Assembly: GCA_037134755.1 (NCBI GenBank) | Contig: JBAXLO010000069.1 | Span: forward strand, 1 to 19,446 | Source: JBAXLO01 sp037134755 | Lineage (GTDB): Bacteria > Bacteroidota > Bacteroidia > Bacteroidales > JACABE01 | DNA length: 19,446 nt | Direction of reading: 5' to 3' | In this document: one piece after another, positions 1 to 6,160 of the stretch | Layout of the letters: each line of letters begins with the position of its first letter | Numbering within the stretch: position 1 is the first letter of the stretch | Program-made: the position numbers and the translations under genes | The notes under the pieces: generated by a model | Databases searched by the model: none | Seen by the model: only the letters and a program-made list of their open reading frames with translations | Told to the model about the DNA's origin: nothing

Positions 1-120
1 AATTACAATCTTTTAAAATATTTTTAATATTTAATAAATAAATAGAGGATTTATAAAAGTTAAGAATAGGAATTTCATTTTATATATAATTCCAATATAT
101 ATATGCACTATCACAAAACA

Positions 121-507
121 TTAGCTATTATAATTTAACCATACCAATGCTTTATCTCTATTATCAAATATCCTATTATTAAAGCCAGTATATAATGAAT
201 GCATACCATAAAATTCTAGAATTTTAATATACCATTTAACATCTGGTAGTACAACTGCACTTTTAATCGAATGCTTTATAAATAAAATGTCAAATGTTCG
301 TATTAAATTATATATGTTTATCAAATGATGTTCTTCTATATGTATTGAACAATCAATAAGTATTTTATTAAAATTATTTTTCAGATAGAAATTATTTATT
401 ATTTTAACACTATCTATAAGTTCTTCATTAGTAATTTCATTTTTAAAAGAAACTAATACATATTGATTTTCATCATTGTAATCAATTCCCACTTCCATTT
501 TCTCCAT
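121..507 (-). CDS. Hypothetical protein, possibly STAS/SpoIIAA-like
   Basis: A 128-residue soluble protein with no signal peptide or membrane segment. It has an alternating beta/alpha look: a strand with YVLVSFK near residues 16-22, a helix with ITNEELIDSVKII, a strand with KILIDCS, and later SAVVLPD. This layout is reminiscent of small SpoIIAA/STAS-type regulators, but I see no diagnostic motif, so the fold is inference. The first ATG at 507 is used; a second in-frame ATG three codons in (498) is equally possible because no ribosome site distinguishes them. It lies 27 bp after the preceding mini-protein gene on the same strand, so it is probably the last gene of the small cluster headed by the two-component protein. 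A role in signalling is suggested only by that context. Confidence 0.65.
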   Translation of the reverse strand: MEKMEVGIDYNDENQYVLVSFKNEITNEELIDSVKIINNFYLKNNFNKILIDCSIHIEEHHLINIYNLIRTFDILFIKHSIKSAVVLPDVKWYIKILEFYGMHSLYTGFNNRIFDNRDKALVWLNYNS

Positions 508-534
508 GAAATTAAAATTAAAAATAAAAAAGAA

Positions 535-720
535 TTATTCTTTTATTAAGCTTACAAGCCTATGTAATTTTAGTTCGTTTGGCTCCGTATTATCAAATAT
601 TAACAATGTGTTGTCTTTTCTATAAAACTTATATACAGTTAAGTTTTTAGTATTAACAAAACCTTTGCTTACTATTTCTGATTTACTATATAAACACCCT
701 ACAACTAATTGATCTACCAT
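535..720 (-). CDS. Mini-protein, paralogue B of a tandem pair
   Basis: A 61-residue protein of unknown function. It aligns almost without gaps to the 60-residue product encoded at 821-1003, with about 30 of 60 positions identical. Shared blocks are VVG at the start, LYSK, FVNT, FYRKDN and LL-F. Conservation at protein level across two diverged copies is good evidence that both are real genes despite their size. There is no signal peptide, Cys motif or membrane helix. The composition is basic and aromatic (YKFYRKDN), suggesting a compact beta-rich fold. It follows its paralogue by a 100-bp gap and precedes the 128-residue gene by 27 bp. Confidence 0.7.
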   Translation of the reverse strand: MVDQLVVGCLYSKSEIVSKGFVNTKNLTVYKFYRKDNTLLIFDNTEPNELKLHRLVSLIKE

Positions 721-820
721 ATTATTTTATTACAAAGTTTGTTTTTTTATTATAATATTTACAAAAATCTGATTATCTTATTTACGTGTAATTAACCTTA
801 ATAAAAATATATTAAATTTA

Positions 821-1003
821 TTAATCAGCCAATCTACTTATTAGCTTATGTCGTTTAGGACCTTGTGGTTTACAATGTTCAAAAACTAATAAATTATTAT
901 CTTTTCTGTAAAAAACAAAAATTTTAGTTGTTCTTGTATTAACAAAATCTTTGTTTTCAATTTCTTCTTTACTATATAATCCACCAACTACAAATTCATC
1001 CAT
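821..1003 (-). CDS. Mini-protein, paralogue A of a tandem pair
   Basis: A 60-residue protein of unknown function, the sister of the product encoded at 535-720 (roughly half the residues identical). The core runs VVGGLYSKEEI, then FVNTR, FVFYRKDNNLLVFE and a basic C-terminal part with KRHK. I do not recognise the family. The substitutions between the copies are mostly conservative (D/E, K/R, I/V, F/Y), as expected for two proteins under selection. The gene lies 353 bp after the end of the two-component protein gene and may have its own promoter: a TTTG at 1064-1061 on the minus strand and a weak TATAATTA at 1040-1033 would place a transcript start about 20 nt before the ATG. Confidence 0.7.
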   Translation of the reverse strand: MDEFVVGGLYSKEEIENKDFVNTRTTKIFVFYRKDNNLLVFEHCKPQGPKRHKLISRLAD

Positions 1004-1032
1004 AATATACTATATGTAAGATTAATTTACTC

Positions 1033-1064
1033 TAATTATATTTATTATTATAATTTTTGACAAA
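1033..1064 (-). promoter_or_regulatory. Possible Bacteroidota-type promoter for mini-protein A
   Basis: On the minus strand TTTG (1064-1061) is followed after 20 nt by TATAATTA (1040-1033). The known Bacteroidota consensus is TTTG, about 19 nt, then TAnnTTTG. The -33 half matches; the -7 half matches only partly. The distance to the ATG at 1003 is plausible. Confidence 0.25.
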
Positions 1065-1329
1065 AGTATATATTCTAATTTTCATATTGTATTTAAAAAA
1101 ACATAAAAGATTGTTATAGAAATGTTAAAACAACTTGCTAATCTTATATAAACAGCTAAACTTGTAAATATTGTATAGAAATAACCATTGTTAAACTACG
1201 ATATTTTAGATTCTACTTATCATAGATTAAATTCATGTGAGATAATATCAAATTTTTTAGATATTATTAATAAAGAAAGGAGAAGGTATTTAATTAATAA
1301 CTAATGAATAGACTAAATTACTTTTATTC

Positions 1330-1351
1330 CATAATATAATATTATATTATG
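1330..1351. repeat. Perfect 22-bp AT-only palindrome
   Basis: CATAATATAAT at 1330-1340 is followed directly by its exact reverse complement. It starts 6 bp after the stop codon (1359-1357) of the two-component gene on the minus strand. As RNA it could form a weak hairpin, but the stem is A/U apart from the terminal pair and no U-run follows, so a terminator role is uncertain. A dyad operator is the alternative. Confidence 0.5.
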
Positions 1352-1356
1352 TTATA

Positions 1357-2997
1357 CTATTCATTTACTGACAAAAGATGTTTTGAGAGGGTATTATAAA
1401 AAGGAATTTTATTTATAGGTTTAGTTATCACATCATCACATCCAGATTTTAATACTTTTATTTTATCACTTTCTAACAAATAAGATGTAATTGCAATTAT
1501 TGGAAGTGAAGGCTTAATTTTTTTAATTGCTCTCGTAGCTTTAAGACCATCTATAATAGGCATTCTGTTATTCATTATAATTAAATCTATATTCTCCTGT
1601 TTTTTAAATTCTTTTATCGCAAGAAACCCATTAGTACATTCAAATACATTAACTTTAGTAGGATGTAATAATAATTTTATTAATTGCAAACTTGGCTCAT
1701 CATTTTCAGCTATTAATATGTTTTTACCTGATAAATCAGGAATTAATTTTTTTTTGATTTTTTCTTCAGTTCTTACTTCATTAAAAGATATTTCGACAGG
1801 AATTTGAAAATAAAAAGTCGCTTCATTATTAGTAGATTCAAATCGTATCTCTGCATTCATTGCTTCTGCAATCCTTTTTGAAATAGCAAGACCTATCTTT
1901 GTCCCATCAAATTCCATTACTTTCGAATTGTCAACCAAACGAAATAAATCTGATAAATCCTCGTAATTAACTTTTGAAACACCTATCCCTGTATTCTTAA
2001 CATAAAATATTATTTTAGAGAGGTCGTATTTATAAAATCCAAATTCAAGATTACCTTTCTCAAAATATTTAACTGAATATCTAAATATATTATTTAAAAC
2101 CTGAGATATTTTATTTTTATCAGCAGTTATATAATCTAACAATAAACCATAATCAGGGCTAAAAACCAAATTAATTTTTCTTTTATTATTTGATGAATTT
2201 AGAATCTCAATCAAGTTTATTCTACTCTCCAGAAATATATCCGAGCCTTTAAAGATTTGTTTATTCAACTCAAACGAGCTTTTGTCTGATGAAATAATAT
2301 TAAAAATATCATTTGTTATATTTAATAAATTTGTCCCACTACTATTTATTGTTGAAATCATCCCTCTTATCTCTTTATCTTCAATAACAGACTCTAATAT
2401 GCCACTAAATCCTAATATATTATTGAGCGGATCTGTCATTTCAATACTTATAGATTCTAAAAAAGCAGATTTAATTCTGTCACTTTCTTCAGCTTTATTT
2501 TTCGCAATAACTAATTCATTATTTGTCTTTTCGAGCTCACTTGTCCTTTCAATAACTTTTTCTTCTAATATCTGATTTTGATTTAATAGTTGTTGATGAA
2601 GATAGCGAGTCTCAAGCAGATTCTTAATTCTTAAAACAACCTCAACTATATCAAATGGTTTAGTAAGAAAATCTTTAGCTCCGGCTGTTAACGCTTGTTG
2701 TTTAGCTTCTTTACTTATATCAGCTGTTAATATTAATATTGGCAAATAGGTTGTTTTCGGTATGATTAAATTCAACTGTTCCATAACTTCATAACCCGAA
2801 AGCTCTGGCATCATTAAATCAAGTAAAATCAAGTCAGGATTGTATTCTTTAAAAATATCAAATACTAATAAAGGATTTGTTGTAAATTTAGTATTTACAA
2901 ACCCTTGTACTTCTAGTAGATCTAATAGAACATCAACATTTGATTGTTGATCATCAATAATCAATATTTTTGAATTAGTTATAGTAGCTTCAATCAT
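1357..2997 (-). CDS. Hybrid two-component protein with degenerate histidine kinase core
   Basis: A 546-residue cytoplasmic protein with the order REC (about 9-125), coiled coil (135-175), HisKA-like (175-240), HATPase-like (290-402), REC (424-543). The first receiver is complete: DD15-16, phospho-acceptor D60 in LLDLMMP, T91 and K113. The kinase core aligns clearly with hybrid kinases but lacks key residues. The H-box reads SISIEMTDPLN with Ile185 where the phosphorylated His belongs. The N-box has Tyr307 for the second Asn. The G1 box is NTGIG (Asn335 for Asp), and the G2 box is GTKIGL (Lys367 for Gly). In the second receiver the phospho-acceptor is Asn476 (IMNNRMP) and the acidic pair is E431-N432, while T504 and K526 remain. 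It therefore probably cannot autophosphorylate; a scaffold or phospho-sensing role through REC1 is inference. It heads the small minus-strand cluster and is divergent from the DUF4236 gene. Confidence 0.92.
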   Translation of the reverse strand: MIEATITNSKILIIDDQQSNVDVLLDLLEVQGFVNTKFTTNPLLVFDIFKEYNPDLILLDLMMPELSGYEVMEQLNLIIPKTTYLPILILTADISKEAKQQALTAGAKDFLTKPFDIVEVVLRIKNLLETRYLHQQLLNQNQILEEKVIERTSELEKTNNELVIAKNKAEESDRIKSAFLESISIEMTDPLNNILGFSGILESVIEDKEIRGMISTINSSGTNLLNITNDIFNIISSDKSSFELNKQIFKGSDIFLESRINLIEILNSSNNKRKINLVFSPDYGLLLDYITADKNKISQVLNNIFRYSVKYFEKGNLEFGFYKYDLSKIIFYVKNTGIGVSKVNYEDLSDLFRLVDNSKVMEFDGTKIGLAISKRIAEAMNAEIRFESTNNEATFYFQIPVEISFNEVRTEEKIKKKLIPDLSGKNILIAENDEPSLQLIKLLLHPTKVNVFECTNGFLAIKEFKKQENIDLIIMNNRMPIIDGLKATRAIKKIKPSLPIIAITSYLLESDKIKVLKSGCDDVITKPINKIPFYNTLSKHLLSVNE

Positions 2998-3227
2998 TTT
3001 TATTACATAATTTAAGAATGTAAAAGTACTATTATTTATTAAATAAACAGCTTATAAATTTATTTTATATCAATAGTCCTTTTTTACCGTTGGGAGTAAA
3101 TGACTATCATCAAGCAGAATCGAGATTTGTTAGAAGTTTTATTTATTTATTCCCCTTTATTCAGAATGTTTAATTACTTTTGGTGAATATTTTTCATATA
3201 CGATCAATAAATAAAAACTAAAAAATC

Positions 3228-4316
3228 ATGCGATACAGAAAACGAATTAGTATTTTACCTGGCCTTACAATAAACTTAAGTAAAAGTGGTATCTCTACTA
3301 CTTTAGGTGTAAAAGGTTTTAGTGTGAATGTCGGCTCAAAAGGTACTTATTTAAATACAGGTATTCCTGGTACCGGATTATATGATAGAACAAAGATTTC
3401 AAATAATTTATATAATTCAAAATCTGTTCAAAGTTCTCATTATAATTCCGGAGCTACAGCATCTCAGCCTAAGTTTATTGCATTTGCACATGCCGAGAGA
3501 TGGATTAAAAACAAAACCTGCTATACTTTTTATTTTTTATTGTTGATAGTAGGGATAGGAGCTGCATTTTTCAATATCCCTATATCTATTGCACTTATAT
3601 CAGTTTATCTTGTTTTAATGTTAAGATGGATTTTTACGGATGCAGGCAAAGCTTGTTCGGAAATTAGAGAAGCCCGAAAATTATGGAATACAACTCCCGA
3701 AGAAGCTAGCGACAATATACTCCAACATCTTGAGAATTCTTACGGGCGTTATAAAAATCAATTATTGATTAAAGACATTATTTTTCAGGCAAAGACCTTA
3801 AAGAAATATGAAGTAGAACTAAAGTTTTTGAATTTTGTGGATGTTGATGATTCAACTACTATCTTTGAGTTGGCTGAATGCAATTTTGCTTTAGAGCATT
3901 ATGTAGATGCTGTAAAATATTATGATAAGATTACGCTAACACCTCAATCCGATACAAATAAAAACAATATCTATTCTAAATTAGGAATTGCATTGTACCA
4001 TATCAAAGAGTATAAAAGAGCTATAGAAACTTTACAAAAAGTATCATTAGCTTTTGAACAACAGAGTTTGCTCAAATTAATTGAGGGGCAGTGTTTTTAT
4101 GCTCTTAAAGAATATGAAACTGCTATCTTTACTTTCACTACTTTCTTGATAAACAAAAGTACTTTTGATAGTAATATGTTAGAGATGGGATATAATCTGG
4201 GTTTGATTTATAAAGAAACCAATAATAAAGAGAAAGCAGTTTATTGGCTAAATATGGTATATACACGTGATATAAATTATAAAAACACAGGTGAACTTAT
4301 TAAAGAAATGGTATAA
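3228..4316 (+). CDS. DUF4236 / membrane / TPR protein
   Basis: A 362-residue protein. Residues 1-54 are a clear DUF4236 domain (MRYRKRISILPGLTINLSKSG, then GVKG and NTGIPGTGLY). A Ser/Asn-rich linker follows, then two adjacent hydrophobic helices at about 98-117 and 119-136, then a short charged stretch and at least four TPR-like helical hairpins (about 210-240, 246-278, 281-310 and 318-345). The likely topology is both ends in the cytoplasm with a helical hairpin in the inner membrane. TPRs normally bind partner proteins; DUF4236 has no assigned function that I know. It starts 230 bp from the divergent two-component gene. Its stop codon is followed within 1 bp by the ATG of the next small frame, so it probably heads a plus-strand operon to 5449. 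Confidence 0.88.
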   Translation: MRYRKRISILPGLTINLSKSGISTTLGVKGFSVNVGSKGTYLNTGIPGTGLYDRTKISNNLYNSKSVQSSHYNSGATASQPKFIAFAHAERWIKNKTCYTFYFLLLIVGIGAAFFNIPISIALISVYLVLMLRWIFTDAGKACSEIREARKLWNTTPEEASDNILQHLENSYGRYKNQLLIKDIIFQAKTLKKYEVELKFLNFVDVDDSTTIFELAECNFALEHYVDAVKYYDKITLTPQSDTNKNNIYSKLGIALYHIKEYKRAIETLQKVSLAFEQQSLLKLIEGQCFYALKEYETAIFTFTTFLINKSTFDSNMLEMGYNLGLIYKETNNKEKAVYWLNMVYTRDINYKNTGELIKEMV

Positions 4317-4317
4317 A

Positions 4318-4479
4318 ATGAATACAAATACTACAAGTAATATCAAGATTATAGATATTGTTCATAGTTTACACAACACTCTTAATAATATCCAGTTAAT
4401 AAAAAACAACCTATTATCACAATTGCTCAATAGGTCAAAACAAAATAACAAATTATATTATATAATAATATGTATATAA
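4318..4479 (+). CDS. Possible small protein in the DUF4236 operon
   Basis: A 53-residue frame whose ATG lies one base after the stop of the TPR gene (ATGGTATAAAATG) and whose end overlaps the ATG at 4470. This spacing fits translational coupling. The product is rich in Asn, Ile, Leu and Lys with helical periodicity (IVHSLHNTLNNIQLIKNNLL) and ends in a hydrophobic YYIIICI. I do not recognise it. The composition is also what random AT-rich sequence would give, so it may not be a gene. Confidence 0.3.
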   Translation: MNTNTTSNIKIIDIVHSLHNTLNNIQLIKNNLLSQLLNRSKQNNKLYYIIICI

Positions 4480-4790
4480 ATCATTCGAATTTACAAATTG
4501 AAATCACTAATATTACTAACACATTAGTGATGACAAACTCTAAACTACAAGCAAAAATTGATAACGGTCAATGGATGGATGTTCTTGAAGAAGCTAATGA
4601 TCAAGAATTATGGGAATTTAATTTACCCCTTGTAAACGAGATAATGGATTTTATGAAAGAAGAAAACATTGATGAGGAATATATAGCAGGAACTCCTCAA
4701 AGATTAATGATTGATCAAATAGGCGAATTTTTCAGGCTTATGTTATTGCTAAGTAATAAAGGAAAAATGCCCGAAACTAAAAAAAAATAA
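4470..4790 (+). CDS. Hypothetical acidic helical protein
   Basis: A 106-residue protein if read from 4470, or 86 residues from the in-frame ATG at 4530 (MTNSKLQAKI). The second start is attractive because the first 20 residues have a low-complexity, non-coding look, while the part after it is a well-balanced acidic helical protein (QWMDVLEEAND, LVNEIMDFMKEENIDEEY) with a basic tail (PETKKK). There is no signal peptide or known motif. The stop codon is two bases before the ATG of the zinc-ribbon gene, a spacing typical of coupled genes. Function unknown; co-expression with the TPR and zinc-ribbon proteins is likely. Confidence 0.65.
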   Translation: MYINHSNLQIEITNITNTLVMTNSKLQAKIDNGQWMDVLEEANDQELWEFNLPLVNEIMDFMKEENIDEEYIAGTPQRLMIDQIGEFFRLMLLLSNKGKMPETKKK

Positions 4791-4792
4791 TT

Positions 4793-5449
4793 ATGTTACA
4801 ACAAAACCAAACAATAAAAGAAAGATTCAGAAATTGTAATTTGAATATCTATAATCTTTGTGATTATATGATTAAAAGGGCTAGTATTTTATCAGTACTA
4901 AATTACTCGCTCTCAAAAACCGATCTTAGTTTTTTAAAGCTGGTGCAAAATGGATTACTTATGTCAAAAGAATCTCTTGATTCAATCGACAAACCTGATA
5001 ACTCTTATGATGATCTTGATTTGGATTATGAAATATATAGATATGACTGTCCTAAATGCGATGGATCTGTAAAGGTAGTTGAATTTGAATATAATGATGC
5101 AGGTCATAATTTTAATGTTTACAAATGTCAGGTTTGCGGAGAAGAAATTGTAGATAATTATCCTAACAAGCAAGAGCATTTAATAGAATATTTTGACATT
5201 ATAATTAATTGGAAAGAAGACAAATTAAGTGATGAGAAAATAGCTAAAGAAGACAAGATAAAATTTACTAAACAACTTAAAAACATTAAAAAGGAGAAAA
5301 AACAAGTTTATAATGAAAACGAAAGCATAATAAAAACACGTAATGATTTCCGAAATGGAGTTTTATCAGCAATTGAAAAAGGTGAAGACTATTATAAAGA
5401 GTTGTTAAAATCGAAACATGTTTTTGATAGAAATATAGGGGAAGCATAG
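4793..5449 (+). CDS. Zinc-ribbon and coiled-coil protein
   Basis: A 218-residue soluble protein. The N-terminal third is helical and ends in an acidic stretch (YDDLDLDYE). A four-cysteine zinc ribbon follows: CPKC at 86-89 and CQVC at 112-115, with a 22-residue insertion between them containing HNFNVYK. The C-terminal half is a strongly charged helix (KEDKIKFTKQLKNIKKEKKQ), probably a coiled coil. This resembles other small zinc-ribbon adaptors but I cannot name a family. The gene begins two bases after the preceding stop codon and is the last of the plus-strand run. A weak hairpin at 5484-5498 and the 21-bp array lie downstream, before the convergent argS. Confidence 0.75.
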   Translation: MLQQNQTIKERFRNCNLNIYNLCDYMIKRASILSVLNYSLSKTDLSFLKLVQNGLLMSKESLDSIDKPDNSYDDLDLDYEIYRYDCPKCDGSVKVVEFEYNDAGHNFNVYKCQVCGEEIVDNYPNKQEHLIEYFDIIINWKEDKLSDEKIAKEDKIKFTKQLKNIKKEKKQVYNENESIIKTRNDFRNGVLSAIEKGEDYYKELLKSKHVFDRNIGEA

Positions 5450-5483
5450 AAATTAAGAAATGCTTGGTTTTTCAAAGTATGCC

Positions 5484-5501
5484 ACTGTTCAAAACAGTTT
5501 T
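5484..5501 (+). terminator. Weak terminator candidate after the zinc-ribbon gene
   Basis: ACTGTT (5484-5489) and AACAGT (5493-5498) form a perfect 6-bp stem around a 3-nt loop, and a run of four Ts begins at the last stem base. It lies 35 bp after the zinc-ribbon stop codon. The stem is short and the T-run is short, so this is tentative. Confidence 0.3.
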
Positions 5502-5650
5502 CACAACTTACTTAATCATTAATAGATTCAAAAACTGCATTCCTTTGTCACAACCATCCCGATTGTCCACCATTTTATTTACATAAAGAATTATTATATT
5601 TTGAGTCTTATACTTAAAACTCCATTTTATGCTTAAATATCTAAACAATA

Positions 5651-5986
5651 GTTATTAGCCAAAACTATTTTGCTCTTCCCTAAAAGTTCAAAAACCAAAA
5701 ACAAAACTATTTTGGTCTTTTCTAACTCAAAAATGTGTTTAAACAAAAAAATCATGATCTTCGCCAACTCCAAAATGGTCTTCGCCAAAACTATTTTGGT
5801 CTTCGCCAAATCCCGAGAAGTCTAAAACAAAACTTTTGTGGTCTTCGCCAAATGCCGAGAAGTCTCCGCCAAAACTATTTTGGTCTTCGCCAAAAGTTCA
5901 AAAGTCTAAAACAAAACTTTTGCGGTCTTCGCCAAAAGTTTTTTGGTCTCCGCCAAATGCCGAGCGGTCTCCGCGAAATGGGTATT
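5651..5986. repeat. Degenerate tandem array, 16 units of exactly 21 bp
   Basis: Units start every 21 bp from 5651 to 5966 without indels. Each has a near-constant first half, best seen as GGTCTTCGCC, and a second half drawn from a few types (AAAACTATTTT, AAATGCCGAGA, AAAAGTTCAAA). A recurring odd unit begins AGTCTAAAAC. The middle units (5756-5986) are the best preserved and the first five are eroded. Because 21 is a multiple of three, several frames stay open and would encode heptads such as GLRQNYF. The array lies between convergent genes (zinc-ribbon and argS), so no downstream gene depends on it. There are no unique spacers, which argues against CRISPR. Confidence 0.9.
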
Positions 5987-6160
5987 TGTGTACAAAAACT
6001 TATTTCTTACAGTCCAAAAGTCCAAATAATATTAAACTCATGCTATATTCGCTTTTAAGAGTAGCAAAACGCTACATTATTTATAATAAAGAATGTTGAT
6101 ATAATAATAATGTATTGATAACATTATTGCAAACAAAAGATAACAAAACAAACCGAAGTC

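Larger units (their letters stand above)
1004..1356. other. Gene-free spacer behind the two-component gene
   Basis: A 353-bp AT-rich gap with no convincing open frame. It holds a perfect AT-only palindrome next to the two-component gene stop codon and a weak promoter candidate near 1033-1064 for the downstream mini-protein. I see no RNA gene. Confidence 0.5.

Noticed and set aside
81..103. Terminator hairpin after the 128-residue gene
   Set aside because: TATATATA at 81-88 and 96-103 can pair around a 7-nt loop, but the stem is pure A/T and no T-run follows on the minus strand.
661..2910. Shared GFVNTK string in mini-protein B and in the first receiver of the two-component protein
   Set aside because: The surrounding residues do not align, and six residues of match between an AT-biased pair of proteins is likely chance.
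5651..5986. CRISPR array
   Set aside because: Units are contiguous with no unique spacers, the repeat half is about 10 bp and no cas genes are present. The same holds for 14590-14841.
5735..6058. 107-residue open frame reading GLRQNYF-type heptads, and an overlapping 87-residue frame
   Set aside because: Both lie inside the 21-bp array. With a period divisible by three, any stop-free unit keeps a frame open, and more than one frame is open at once. I treat it as repeat DNA, not a gene.
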